Source: Thalassotalea insulae (lineage in GTDB: Bacteria > Pseudomonadota > Gammaproteobacteria > Enterobacterales > Alteromonadaceae). Taken from it: a stretch of 64,000 nucleotides of DNA. Shown one piece after another: positions 1 to 9,500 of this stretch. The notes below the pieces were generated by a model. The model did not search any database. It saw only the letters and a program-made list of their open reading frames with translations, and was not told the DNA's origin. Location: NCBI RefSeq assembly GCF_030161395.1, contig NZ_BSST01000001.1, positions 2,108,001 to 2,172,000 of the forward strand, given 5' to 3'. Position 1 is the stretch's first letter, and each line of letters opens with the position of its first letter. Position numbers and translations under genes: made by a program.

Positions 1-732
1 TTCTGTTATTCGCTGAATAGAAAAACGCGGCAGCAATAACGTTTCAAATGGCCAGGCAGCCCAGTATGGCACTACCACTAACCAGTCTTGATTTTTTACC
101 ACTACACGTTGTTGCTGAGTTAACTCTCGTTCGACGTAGTCTTGCAGTAAGTTGCTGCCATATGCTTGTAAATAGGCTTGTTGAGCTTGTTGTTTTTTAC
201 TTACTAATGTTGGTAATTGTTGCTGTGCCCAAATTTGTCCATGAGGGTGAGGGTTGGAACAACCCATTATCGAGCCCTTATTTTCAAATACTTGTACCCA
301 TAGATATTTCTTACCAAGCTCCTGGCTTTGCTGTTGCCAGGTGGAAATCACTTCGGTGATCTCATTAATGCTGAGTTCAGGTAGAGTTTTACTGTGATCC
401 GGAGAAAAACATATCACCCGGCTTTCACCTTGCTCAGTAGTCATTTTAAACAAGGGATCATCATTGTGACTAAGTGGGGTATCAGTTTTTAACGCGGCAA
501 AGTCGTTACGAAAGACATAAGTTTTTTGATACTGCGGATTTACTTCGCCGTTAATGCGGGTATTACCTGCACATAAATAACATTCGGCATCATAGCTTGC
601 ATTTTGCTGCTCGTTTAACGGTTCAACTTGCCCTTGCCACGGACGTTTTGCTCGGTGAGGTGAGACTAAAACCCACTCGTCTGTTAAAGGATTAAAACGT
701 CGATGTGGGTGCTCACTGGGATCAAAAGTCAT
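1..732 (-). CDS. galT: Galactose-1-phosphate uridylyltransferase, C-terminus cut by window edge
   Basis: GalT exchanges UMP between UDP-glucose and galactose-1-phosphate in the Leloir pathway in the cytosol. The reverse strand reads open from an ATG at 732 to the left edge (244 codons; the E. coli enzyme is about 348), so the end is missing because of the window boundary. The reading contains CYLCAGNTR near the start (zinc-site region) and HPHPHGQ with the HPH triad at about residues 162-164, matching the nucleophilic His166 region of the E. coli enzyme. It diverges from a LacI-family regulator with an operator-like palindrome 39 bp upstream of the start, so galactose control is likely. The rest of the gal operon would lie to the left. 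Identity is confident. Confidence 0.93.
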   Translation of the reverse strand, partial: MTFDPSEHPHRRFNPLTDEWVLVSPHRAKRPWQGQVEPLNEQQNASYDAECYLCAGNTRINGEVNPQYQKTYVFRNDFAALKTDTPLSHNDDPLFKMTTEQGESRVICFSPDHSKTLPELSINEITEVISTWQQQSQELGKKYLWVQVFENKGSIMGCSNPHPHGQIWAQQQLPTLVSKKQQAQQAYLQAYGSNLLQDYVERELTQQQRVVVKNQDWLVVVPYWAAWPFETLLLPRFSIQRITE

Positions 733-770
733 GTTAAATCTATCGTTATATCGTAAAAATTTAATTTAGG

Positions 771-782
771 GTAAACGTTTAC
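771..782. promoter_or_regulatory. LacI/GalR-type operator, galT side
   Basis: GTAAACGTTTAC is a perfect 12-bp palindrome with the central CG step typical of LacI/GalR-family operators. It lies 39 bp upstream of the galT start. A near-identical copy sits 99 bp away at the regulator start. Binding by the adjacent regulator is inferred from family knowledge. Confidence 0.7.
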
Positions 783-869
783 ATTTTTTATTGCAAATGG
801 AAATTTATATAAATTAGTGGTCAAGTAAGGTAAAGTTATTAGCTGTATATTTTCCTTTTTTAACTTCAA

Positions 870-881
870 GTAAACGTTTTC
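870..881. promoter_or_regulatory. LacI/GalR-type operator abutting the regulator start codon
   Basis: GTAAACGTTTTC matches the upstream palindrome at 11 of 12 positions and ends 2 bp before the ATG at 884. It occupies the place where a ribosome-binding site should be, so binding here would block the regulator's own transcription. No Shine-Dalgarno sequence is visible in front of this start. Confidence 0.65.
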
Positions 882-883
882 AT

Positions 884-1894
884 ATGAGTACGATAAAAGA
901 TGTTGCAAAAATTGCCGAGGTATCCATTGCCACAGTATCGCGGGTGGTTAATAACGGGCCGAAAGTAGGAGAGAAAACTCGCAATAAAGTGCTAAAAGTA
1001 ATGGCTGATATTGGATATAAACCTAATGCTAATGCTCGTGCACTGGTCACTCAGAAAAATACGACTATTGGTGTGGTGATCCCAGATTTAACCGATCCAT
1101 TTTTTGCTTCATTAGCTAATGGCGTCGAAAAAATTGCCCGGCAAAACAATATGCAATTATTACTTAGTACTGGCCAGGTTAGTGCCGATTCAGAGCGTCG
1201 GGCGATCAATCTGCTACTAGAGCGACAATGTGATGCTTTTGTCGTTCATAGTAAAAAACTAGCTGACGAAGAATTAATCTCACTAGCACAACAGGCACCT
1301 GGCCTAATATTAATTGATCGTTTTATTGAAGCGATTCAGCACCGCTGTGTATGGTTAGATAATTTTGAAGGTGGCGGTATTGCAGCGCGTCATTTACTGT
1401 CGTTGCAGCATACACAATTGGCCTGCGTAACCAGCCATTATTCCATTGATGATCCGTCATTACGTTTGCAGGGGTTTAGTGCCGAGTTGGCGCGACAAGA
1501 TAAACAAATGGTTCCTGAATTAATTGTTGATGCTGAACCTAATCAGCAGGGGGGCGAATTAGCGACACAAAAGTTGCTTTCTAAACACATACCGTTTAGT
1601 GCGGTGTTTGTTTACAATGACGCGATGGCAATTGGTGTGATCTCTGCACTGGAGGACAACGGCTTTCGTGTACCACAAGATGTTTCAGTAATCGGTTTTG
1701 ATGATGTCTTATTATCGCGTTACTCTCGTCCTAAATTAACAACTTTACATTATCCTATCGAAGAAATGGCAGAAAAAGCAGCGCAACTGGCGTTAGCGAA
1801 TTGCGAGCAAGTGTCTATTCATCAATCTTCTGAAACTTTTAAATATTTACCACGTTTAGTGAAGCGAGAATCGACCTCTGCTTTATCCTTATAA
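884..1894 (+). CDS. galR: LacI-family transcriptional regulator, GalR-like
   Basis: A 336-residue DNA-binding repressor of the LacI/GalR family. The N-terminus (STIKDVAKIAEVSIATVSRV) is the family helix-turn-helix, followed by the hinge-helix region around residues 45-60 and a periplasmic-binding-protein-like sensor domain (TIGVVIPDLTDPFF at about 61 onward, SVIGFDDV near 270). The ATG at 884 is fixed by the canonical N-terminus although no clear Shine-Dalgarno precedes it. It is divergent from galT with two matching operators in the shared region, which suggests that it represses galT and itself and responds to galactose or a derivative. Specificity is inferred from context; the family call is certain. 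Confidence 0.88.
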   Translation: MSTIKDVAKIAEVSIATVSRVVNNGPKVGEKTRNKVLKVMADIGYKPNANARALVTQKNTTIGVVIPDLTDPFFASLANGVEKIARQNNMQLLLSTGQVSADSERRAINLLLERQCDAFVVHSKKLADEELISLAQQAPGLILIDRFIEAIQHRCVWLDNFEGGGIAARHLLSLQHTQLACVTSHYSIDDPSLRLQGFSAELARQDKQMVPELIVDAEPNQQGGELATQKLLSKHIPFSAVFVYNDAMAIGVISALEDNGFRVPQDVSVIGFDDVLLSRYSRPKLTTLHYPIEEMAEKAAQLALANCEQVSIHQSSETFKYLPRLVKRESTSALSL

Positions 1895-1918
1895 CAATCT
1901 ATCTAGGTGGTTGCGCGG

Positions 1919-2725
1919 TTATTCAATCCGGTATTTGGTGATGACTTTATTGATTACGCCTTGGCTTTGTAGCTCGGCGTAACGCTTATCCCAAAATGAA
2001 GCGATTGCTTGCATAGCATCTTGCTTTTCAGCTATCGGGGTCAATGCGATATAAATTGGCGCGACGGAAACACAGCCTGCATTCTTAAATTTTGCCGTCA
2101 GATTGAGCTGTGCCAAGGTGTAGTTAGTGGTATTAAGGGTAAAAATAAAACTGTCGATTCTATTTTTTAATACCTTGCCGGCATTTTGCTTAACATAACG
2201 TTCATGATAGGGCTGAAATTGAAAATGTTGAGGATGTTCTTTTATATACTGATTTAGTTCTTCAATCGATGTATCAGCAGCAACACCAACATACTGATCA
2301 TCTAATGAATTGGGTCCTCGGTAGTGCCAGCTTGATTGCGCCTTAGTAAAAAAGCACATTTTTTGGTGTCCGACCGCTTGCTCAGGGTAAGTTAAATCAG
2401 GCGCTTCTTTTTTAGCTGGCGATAATAACGCGTCATAACTGCCTTCAGTGACATACTTAATAGCTCGTGACCAGGGATAATAATCAATGGTGATTTGATA
2501 AGGACTGTTTTTAAACACCTGATTGACAATTTCGATGACATAACCGGGTCGCTGTTTATCTAGACAAATTTGCGGGCACCAGTCGATAGCGGCAATTTTT
2601 ATCGTCTGACTGTGACCTGTACACTGAAAACATATTAATGTACTAAATAACAAGTATCGAATGGGATGACAAACAGTCAGTGAGTGTATATGCCAGACTT
2701 TATGGATCAAAAATCGTAACAACAT
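1919..2725 (-). CDS. Periplasmic solute-binding protein family 3-like (orphan)
   Basis: A 268-residue exported protein resembling the extracellular solute-binding family 3 (amino-acid binding) fold: after a hydrophobic signal segment ending near SQT (about residue 40) it shows the family-like opening IKIAAIDWCPQICLDKQRPG and a later SYDALLSPAKKE segment. No permease or ATPase lies next to it. It is convergent with galR (24 bp between the stops). Such stand-alone proteins are common in Alteromonadales and may act as sensors or have lost their transporter. The start is uncertain because the N-terminus before the hydrophobic stretch is long and no strong Shine-Dalgarno is seen. Ligand unknown. 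Confidence 0.7.
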   Translation of the reverse strand: MLLRFLIHKVWHIHSLTVCHPIRYLLFSTLICFQCTGHSQTIKIAAIDWCPQICLDKQRPGYVIEIVNQVFKNSPYQITIDYYPWSRAIKYVTEGSYDALLSPAKKEAPDLTYPEQAVGHQKMCFFTKAQSSWHYRGPNSLDDQYVGVAADTSIEELNQYIKEHPQHFQFQPYHERYVKQNAGKVLKNRIDSFIFTLNTTNYTLAQLNLTAKFKNAGCVSVAPIYIALTPIAEKQDAMQAIASFWDKRYAELQSQGVINKVITKYRIE

Positions 2726-2821
2726 CGAGAGTCGCTATTAAATTATTATTTTTATTTTTATTTAGTAAACCATAGCTTTTGTTTAATTACCAATCAATTA
2801 GCTTGACGTTTATTTATGCAA

Positions 2822-3691
2822 CTATAAAGCCACGCCCCATAAGATACGAATTTCTTGTCGCAATGCCTTGATCACAGGTTCAGTTGCGCGTTGTTTGAGA
2901 ACAATGAAATGTAGAGGGGTTGAAAAATCTAAGGTTGGAATGATTTGGATTTGCTGTTTATCTGCCGCCTCAATGGCTTCTTCATATTCTAAGAAACTGA
3001 GTCCAACACCGTTTTTAACCAGTTCCAAACGTGTGCTGTTATCACTGGTGGTGAGCGCTGAAGGAACATCATCGCCTAGTTTTTCTTTAAGGAAAATATC
3101 AAACGGACAATAATCGCCCATAGTGATCCACGGTTGTTGGTTCAGTGCTGATTGACTCTGTAATTTGTTTGCATCATAACGCAATGGGGCAATGGTGGTA
3201 ATTTGCTGCTGTTTAACGTTAATTCCTAAGCAATCTTCAGGGACATCGCCGGAAATATAGCCTCCATCGAGTTGCTGTTCTCTAATCTCGACCAAGGTTT
3301 TCCCTGTGGCCTGTTGATGAATGTCGACACTGATGCCGGGGCAGTTTTCTTTTAAGTTATTGATTAGTTGTGGCAACTTAATTCGCTCTACTGGCAAATT
3401 AATCGCCAAGCGAAAATGGCCTATGATGTCGTGCTGGTTGTTGGCGGCGGTATTAACTAAATCTTGAGCGCTGGTTAATGTAGCTTGTGCTTTTTCTAGC
3501 AGTAGTCGGCCTTTGTCAGTTAATGCCATGCCTTTGCTTGAGCGCACAAATAATGCGGTAGACAATTCTTGTTCTAAGGCTTTGATGTGAGCGCTGATCG
3601 CTGGCGGTGTACTATATAAACGTTTTGCTGCCTGGGTTAGATTTCCCGTTTGGGCGACGGCAACAAATGAGCGTAAATGATAAAATTCCAA
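2822..3691 (-). CDS. LysR-family transcriptional regulator
   Basis: A 289-residue LysR-type regulator: N-terminal winged helix (MEFYHLRSFVAVAQTGNLTQ, AAKRLYSTPPAISAHIKALE) and a substrate-binding effector domain from about residue 90. It is divergent from the rhodanese gene at 3869, the classic LysR arrangement in which the regulator controls the neighbour and itself. The two starts are separated by 177 bp. The inducer is not predictable from sequence; a link to sulfur or oxidative stress is suggested only by the rhodanese. Confidence 0.9.
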   Translation of the reverse strand: MEFYHLRSFVAVAQTGNLTQAAKRLYSTPPAISAHIKALEQELSTALFVRSSKGMALTDKGRLLLEKAQATLTSAQDLVNTAANNQHDIIGHFRLAINLPVERIKLPQLINNLKENCPGISVDIHQQATGKTLVEIREQQLDGGYISGDVPEDCLGINVKQQQITTIAPLRYDANKLQSQSALNQQPWITMGDYCPFDIFLKEKLGDDVPSALTTSDNSTRLELVKNGVGLSFLEYEEAIEAADKQQIQIIPTLDFSTPLHFIVLKQRATEPVIKALRQEIRILWGVAL

Positions 3692-3868
3692 GCGGCACTT
3701 CCTTCAATCATAGTATCGACAAAGCTAATTTACTTTGCTTAGGTCGCAATGACTATTCAGTTAATCTGAATCGCGAGTTCAGCAAAAGTGAATTTTACCC
3801 GCTGAGCTAACGGTTTATCTTAGCACTATTGATTTTTCACATCACACTTTTGTTAAGAGGAATATACT

Positions 3869-4300
3869 ATGTCAACTACAGCTATCGTTAGTAATGCTTT
3901 TGCCACTCAGGTGGCGGCAAGTGATCATGCACATGCATTTTTTACCGATAAACTGGCCTGTGAAACCGATTGTTCCGATGTTTATGCCGACATTAAGGCA
4001 GGCAATAAAGATTATTTGTTATTAGATGTGCGCTCATCTGAGGCATATGAAAAAAGCCATGCGATTACTGCACTTAGTATGCCGCACAAAGAAATTAATC
4101 AACAGTCTTTTGCTCAGTATGACAAGGATACCCTGTTCATCGTTTACTGTTGGGGTCCAGGTTGTAATGGTGCTACCAAGGCGGCGGCGAAAATTTCGGC
4201 ATTAGGTTTTGCGGTTAAGGAGATGATCGGCGGTATCCACTACTGGGAAGATTTTGAACGTTATCCTGTTAATCGCCGGGTCAATGAAGCACAGCAATAA
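3869..4300 (+). CDS. Single-domain rhodanese-like sulfurtransferase
   Basis: A 143-residue cytoplasmic protein with one rhodanese domain: LLLDVRSSEAYEKSHA at about residues 51-66, then the active-site loop YCWGPGCNGATKAA, whose first Cys occupies the persulfide-carrying position, and GGIHYWEDF near the end. The loop differs from the usual CxxGxR, so sulfur-acceptor specificity is unclear. A good ribosome-binding site (AGAGGA, 7 bp from the ATG) supports the start. The divergent LysR gene probably regulates it. The following HD-domain gene is 75 bp downstream on the same strand and could be co-transcribed. Confidence 0.87.
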   Translation: MSTTAIVSNAFATQVAASDHAHAFFTDKLACETDCSDVYADIKAGNKDYLLLDVRSSEAYEKSHAITALSMPHKEINQQSFAQYDKDTLFIVYCWGPGCNGATKAAAKISALGFAVKEMIGGIHYWEDFERYPVNRRVNEAQQ

Positions 4301-4375
4301 TCTGTGATTATTATGAGCTTTCAGATTCGTCTGGCCAGTTAAGCGTTAAATACAAAAAAACAGGAACAAGAGAAT

Positions 4376-5053
4376 ATGCCGTATTTATGGTTATTATTAT
4401 TGTTTGCTAGCGCAGTTTCTGATGCCAGTGAAACACCTGCGGTAATTAGCTTGGGTAAGCCTTGGAAACGCGAGATATATCAGTTTGCGGATAAATTATT
4501 GCAACATAGTGCCTGGGGTATTGCTCATTATCAGCGTAATTATTTGTTAACCCAAAAAATAGCAGAGCAGGAAAATATTCCGTTCGATAGCGAGGTGGTG
4601 TTTGCCGCCGCATTTTTGCATGATCTAGGGGTTTTTCCACCTTATCAAATTGATGATGCTGAGCATTCGCAAACTGCGGTGGATAATATCGAGAGTATTT
4701 TGTTATCGGTTGGCTTTCCGATGGAAAAAATTCCGGCCGTTAACGCGCTAATTCTCGGGCATATGTTTTATAGCGAACCGGGAAAGGATAAGCTGGCGCA
4801 GGCGTTTCATGATGCAGATACCTTAGACTTTTTAGGCACTATTGGCATTACCCGAATATTATCGATGACTACCAGACACAGGTGGGCGGAGGGTTTAACA
4901 GGTGCACTTAACACGATTGAAAGGTTTCATACTCAACTACCGGCAAAGTTAAAACTGACGGCTTCAAAAAAGTTGGCTCAGCAGAGAGTAAATAGAGCCG
5001 AGCGATTTATTCAAAACCTGAAAGCTGAAACCCGTAATGGCAGTGCGTTGTAA
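4376..5053 (+). CDS. Exported or membrane-anchored HD-domain protein
   Basis: A 225-residue protein of the HD phosphohydrolase superfamily. The N-terminus is hydrophobic (YLWLLLLFASAVSDAS), consistent with a signal peptide or anchor. Metal-binding HD features are visible: a histidine in WGIAHYQRNY (about 50), AAFLHDLGVF (about 80), a later ILGHMF and HDADTLDFLG near 145. The ligands appear complete, so hydrolase activity is plausible, but the substrate is unknown and a periplasmic location would be unusual for a nucleotide hydrolase. It follows the rhodanese gene and ends just before a strong terminator hairpin. Confidence 0.75.
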   Translation: MPYLWLLLLFASAVSDASETPAVISLGKPWKREIYQFADKLLQHSAWGIAHYQRNYLLTQKIAEQENIPFDSEVVFAAAFLHDLGVFPPYQIDDAEHSQTAVDNIESILLSVGFPMEKIPAVNALILGHMFYSEPGKDKLAQAFHDADTLDFLGTIGITRILSMTTRHRWAEGLTGALNTIERFHTQLPAKLKLTASKKLAQQRVNRAERFIQNLKAETRNGSAL

Positions 5054-5062
5054 TCGTTAAAT

Positions 5063-5132
5063 CAATGGGGCCAGATCAGATTAAAAACTGATCTGGCTTT
5101 TTAAATCGACATCAACAGATCTGACCCTATTG
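5063..5132. repeat. Compound inverted-repeat element with outer and inner arms
   Basis: Outer arms CAATGGGGCCAGATC (5063-5077) and GATCTGACCCTATTG (5118-5132) are inverted copies with 13 of 15 matches, and they enclose the terminator-like inner hairpin. Three related arms within 70 bp resemble small palindromic repeat units such as REP/MITE-type elements. No other copy was noticed in this window. Confidence 0.4.
5070..5102 (+). terminator. Rho-independent terminator after the HD-domain gene
   Basis: A perfect 10-bp stem (GCCAGATCAG paired with CTGATCTGGC), an 8-nt loop and a run of five T. It lies 17 bp beyond the HD-gene stop. Confidence 0.75.
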
Positions 5133-5200
5133 AATTATGTTTCATTGGTTTTATAGGCGTTATCTGATTTACTCTTTGGGCGCATAATACTTAAACGTAT

Positions 5201-6370
5201 TTATTTCGTTAATTGATTAATCACTTGTTGATACAAAGCGGTGTGCGCGTTATCACAGGCTTGGTAACCATTACAGTTAATTAACATGGCAACTGAAGTA
5301 TCTGTTTCTGAGATGTAAAAATTGTAAGTCGCATAACCTAGTTCACTTCCACCGTGGTGTAATACCTGCTTGCCGTTAATGGTTTCTTTGAATAAGCCAT
5401 GGCTGTACTGCAAGGAACCAATACCGGTATCAACAAAGCTTTCATCAGCAACCAATAAGTCATGAGTTGTTGCACTCATTTGCGCGCCATCAACAATCAA
5501 TTTCAGTAAATCGGCCATATCTTTTGCGGTGCTGACAACTGGGGCATCAGCTACGCCGATGTTTTGGTAATATGGGCGGGTGTTTATCGTCTCAGCATCA
5601 TCTTTAAAATAGCCGGAGGTGATTGGCGCATGATCTTTTTCCAGACCGCCATAACTCATACTGTTCAGGGAAAAGGGTTCGAAAATTTGGCTGCGCATTG
5701 CGTTAAAATGATGGTCGCCGAGTACTTGATCCATAACCAGACCGGTTAAGATATATCCGGTATTCGAGTATGACCAGTCCTGCCCCGGTGCGAATTTCGC
5801 GTCCTGATCAAAAGCAAATTGGATCGCGAAAATATCTGTTTTAATACTGTCGGGATCTAACCGTACCGCCTGATAAAAGGCGCCGTCTGAATCATTAAGA
5901 TAATCAAATAACCCCGCAGTATGTTGCAACATCTGTCTTATGGTGATTTCTGAGCCATTGGCAATCCTGTTAGTAATGGCAGGAGCAAGGTAGTCGGTAA
6001 TGTTAGCGTCCAAATTCAGTAATTGCTGCTCTGCCAGCATGCCAGCTAACAGGGCGGTCAGTTTTTTACCGGCACTGCCATTGGGAATTCTTGCATCAAT
6101 TTGCATCGGAGTCTGCTGATTAAGATCGGCTAGTCCTGCTGCGCCGTGAAAGTGTAATTCAGGAGAGTCGATATAAAGTACTACACCTGGGATTTCACCG
6201 GTGACTGCGTTATCGATCAAGGCTTGATAATCAAACATTTCAATAGTGTTTGGCTTGGCTTCTGCGGTTGTAGATTTACTACTTGAGCCACCGCAAGCGG
6301 ATAATGTCAATGCGATAGCGCAGCTAATGGCGGATGTCATAGTGCGGAAAAGTGGCTGAGTTAATTTCAT
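5201..6370 (-). CDS. Class C beta-lactamase-like serine hydrolase, lipoprotein
   Basis: A 389-residue serine hydrolase of the AmpC / D-alanyl-D-alanine carboxypeptidase / esterase VIII superfamily. The catalytic SxxK is SAGK (Ser99-Lys102), the second motif is YSN in WSYSNTGY, and LHHGGSELGY supplies the HxG-type third motif. An N-terminal signal with lipobox LSAC (Cys26) followed by a Ser-rich linker marks a lipoprotein. I place the start at the ATG at 6370, because AGGA lies at proper distance there and not before the longer in-frame start 45 bp upstream. It is monocistronic as far as can be seen. Whether it cleaves peptides, esters or beta-lactams cannot be told; such proteins are usually not resistance determinants. 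Confidence 0.85.
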   Translation of the reverse strand: MKLTQPLFRTMTSAISCAIALTLSACGGSSSKSTTAEAKPNTIEMFDYQALIDNAVTGEIPGVVLYIDSPELHFHGAAGLADLNQQTPMQIDARIPNGSAGKKLTALLAGMLAEQQLLNLDANITDYLAPAITNRIANGSEITIRQMLQHTAGLFDYLNDSDGAFYQAVRLDPDSIKTDIFAIQFAFDQDAKFAPGQDWSYSNTGYILTGLVMDQVLGDHHFNAMRSQIFEPFSLNSMSYGGLEKDHAPITSGYFKDDAETINTRPYYQNIGVADAPVVSTAKDMADLLKLIVDGAQMSATTHDLLVADESFVDTGIGSLQYSHGLFKETINGKQVLHHGGSELGYATYNFYISETDTSVAMLINCNGYQACDNAHTALYQQVINQLTK

Positions 6371-6579
6371 TTTGATGTCCTGATTAAATAAAGATGCGGA
6401 TAATGTAGCGAACAAAAATGAGGGAAGCTGTATCCTTGTTTAGCTCTTTGTATCAAGTTGTATCAAGGTTAAAAAATAAGAAATAGAGTGTATTGGCAAG
6501 TAAATAATTTCAGTTAGGATCTGAAGCTATGTTGGAAAGGAAGTGGCCACCTCTAAGTAGAAGTGGCCGCAAGCTGCGG

Positions 6580-9500
6580 TTACTGTTTGGTGTCGTTAAC
6601 CAGCAAATAGCGCTGGTGACGAGAGGTTGTTCCTAGCATGGTTTGCCAGCAAGCGCCAAATATAACGATAAATAGCATTGCGGCCAACGAGTAGTAAATA
6701 TTGTTATTCGCTTCATTGGTTTTAGCGGTTTGTTTTTCCAGCTTTTGTCCTTCCACTTTTTGCTGTTGAGTTTGCTTGTTTTGCTCAGGCGTTGCCTGTG
6801 GTTGAGTGAGCTGCTCGGCATTTCGTAGCTTTTGTGCCATCGCAGTTTTTGCCATATCTCTGATAGTTTGTGCTGTGTTTAATGGCGCTAAACCAAAGCC
6901 GGTGGCGAGTTCATTAACATGTTGTTTGAGCGCATCATTGAGTACCACTAACTCGTTTTGCTGCACTATGTCGATGTATTTTTCTACCAGCTGTTTTAAG
7001 CGCTGGGGATCTGCTTGCCAGTAATCTTTACGCTCGGCTTCAAGCATACGTTCCATCATCCGCGCCAGTGCTGCCGGATTAATTTCCTTAAACCATTTAT
7101 CCAGCTCGAGATTAAGTTTGTCGTTAACATAAACATCCATATATTGATCCCACTGGTCATTACGCACTAAGTCTGGTGACACTACTTGCCAGCCGAAAAA
7201 GTTATCCATGCGCGAAGCCAGAGATACCGCGCCAGAATAACCTTCTTTTTGCATTTCCTTGATCCATCTTGGATGGAACATTCGGGTGCGTAATTCTTTT
7301 GCCAGAAACAGGCTGGCGTCTTCGGCTTTGGCATTATTGGCATCGCGCAGGTTTGACACTACCATGTCCGGACTTTTGCCATCGATATTGCGTACTGCCA
7401 GATTGAGCGCGCCAAAGTATTCAAATGGATCGTCGGAACTTAACATGCCAAACAGGTTAGATGAACGGGCAAACATCGCGATATCTGTACCTGATAGCTG
7501 TTTGGCGTAGAGCTGAATATCTTGCCCCTGGTTGTTAGTGACTTTTTGTCCCCAACGTTTATTATCCGCCCCGTAAAAGTAACCCATTTTACTCAGGTAG
7601 TTATCGGCAATTTTCTTGTCGGTTTCCCAGGTATCACTGGCCCAGGTGGCATCATCTACACCAGAACCATAATCACCTGACTTATTTGAGAAAATTCGAA
7701 TAGTCGATAAATATTGTGCATCTTCTTTGCTCAGGCCGTCGGCGATCAGCTCGGCTTTTATTTTTTTACTGTTTAGCCAAATCGAGTTGTTGTCTTCTGT
7801 TAGCTCGGCGACCTGATTGATTGCTTTCGCCAGTAGTTGCATCACATTCGGGAAAGCATCGCGATATAAACCTGTCGCAGATAACACCACATCAACCCGT
7901 GGCCTTTTGAGCTCACTGTATGGAATAACCTCAGTACCAATTACCCGGCCGTCGGCACTCCATTTTGGTTTTACTCCGATAGCGGCCATTACCTGCGCTT
8001 CAAGCACACCGTAATGGCGCATGGTTTCGATTGACCACAGGGAAAATGCCATTTTGTCCGGGTATTGTTGATGCTGTTGATAATAGTTGGCTATCATCTG
8101 CTCGGTCAGTTCTTTGCCTTGCTGATACGCGGCTTGGGTTGGCACCCGGCTTGGATCAAAACCGTATAAATTAAAACCGGTTGCTAATGATTCAGGATGA
8201 CGAATAGGATCTCCGCCGGTTTTTACCGGGATGTACTTGCCAGATAACGCATCCGACATCGCATTGAGCTCATTAATGCCCAACATGCTTTGATAAAGCG
8301 TTTTGCCGCGTTTGATATCTGCTTGTAGTTCATCAGATAGCTCGGTTATAGCGATATCTGTTGCCTGAGCATTGCTGTTAACAATAAATTGTTTAACGGT
8401 TTGGTAACCGGCGAGTTGTTTTACGTCCTGCTCGGTATCTTTGGCTGTTTGATGGTAGTTATGGCTATGCTCACCGGTGGTTGTTTCCTGATGTTGTTGA
8501 TAGCCAAAGTGCTGATGTTCAAAGTACTTATGCTCAAAGTCACTGGCGCGTTGTGAAAAATCTTGCCCTAACATTTGTATTAAGCTTGAAATCAGCAAAT
8601 CCTGCTCTGCTAGCTGACCAAAAGTATGCAGGCCTAATGGCTGATTGGCGGTCGCCAGATCTTCCAGATGAAGATGCAGCGCTTCAATAAACTGGTCAAA
8701 ATTTCGATCGATTTGTGGTTGTTGCCAGTCGATATCTCTGCAGACATTAGTGTCAAAACATAATGCGGTGAGTTGCTTGGCGGTTTTTTGTTTAACGCCC
8801 CCTTGATCCAGCTGTTTATATTGGTGCATTAATTCATGCAGGTTACGAATTTCTCCTTGCAAACCGGCGGCGGCAAATGGCGGCGTCATATGCGAGATCA
8901 CCGTTGCCCGGCCACGGCGCTTGGTTTGCATCGCTTCACCAACATCATCAACAATAAACGGATAGATCACCGGTGTATCCCACACCGCGAGATTCCCCTG
9001 ATCGTAAATCGACAGGCCTCGCTCTTTACCGTTTAAGTATTCCTGTGAGCCATGGGTGCCTAAATGAATAATGGCATCGGATTGCCAGTATTCACGGGCG
9101 TAAAAGTAAGCCGCCAGATAGAAATGGTTGATCGGCACTATACCCTGATGATAAATCATGTTTTCATCATTTTTATTATCTGAACGTGGTGGCTGGCGCA
9201 TGATCAGCATATTGCCGTTGCGAATACGCGGCAGAATAAAGTAATGTTTGCCGTTTTTTTCAACCGCCATAAAGTTATCTTGCGGTTGCCCCCAGTGATC
9301 ATTAATCTTCTCGGTGAGCTGACGAGGTAAACTGTTGAACCAGGCTAAATAGGTATCGATAGGCATTAGTTCGGCCAGGTCTTGTGCTAATAGCTCGGTC
9401 AGCTGATAGTCGCGATAAAACGGGTCGAGAATCTGCTTAATATTATCGGTAATGTATTTGGCATCGCGCTCTGAGGTTTGGTAACCCTGCTGCGCCAATC

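Noticed and set aside
5201..6370. An antibiotic-resistance beta-lactamase
   Set aside because: It is a lipoprotein with only the general serine hydrolase motifs; family members are mostly esterases or peptidases, so resistance is not claimed.
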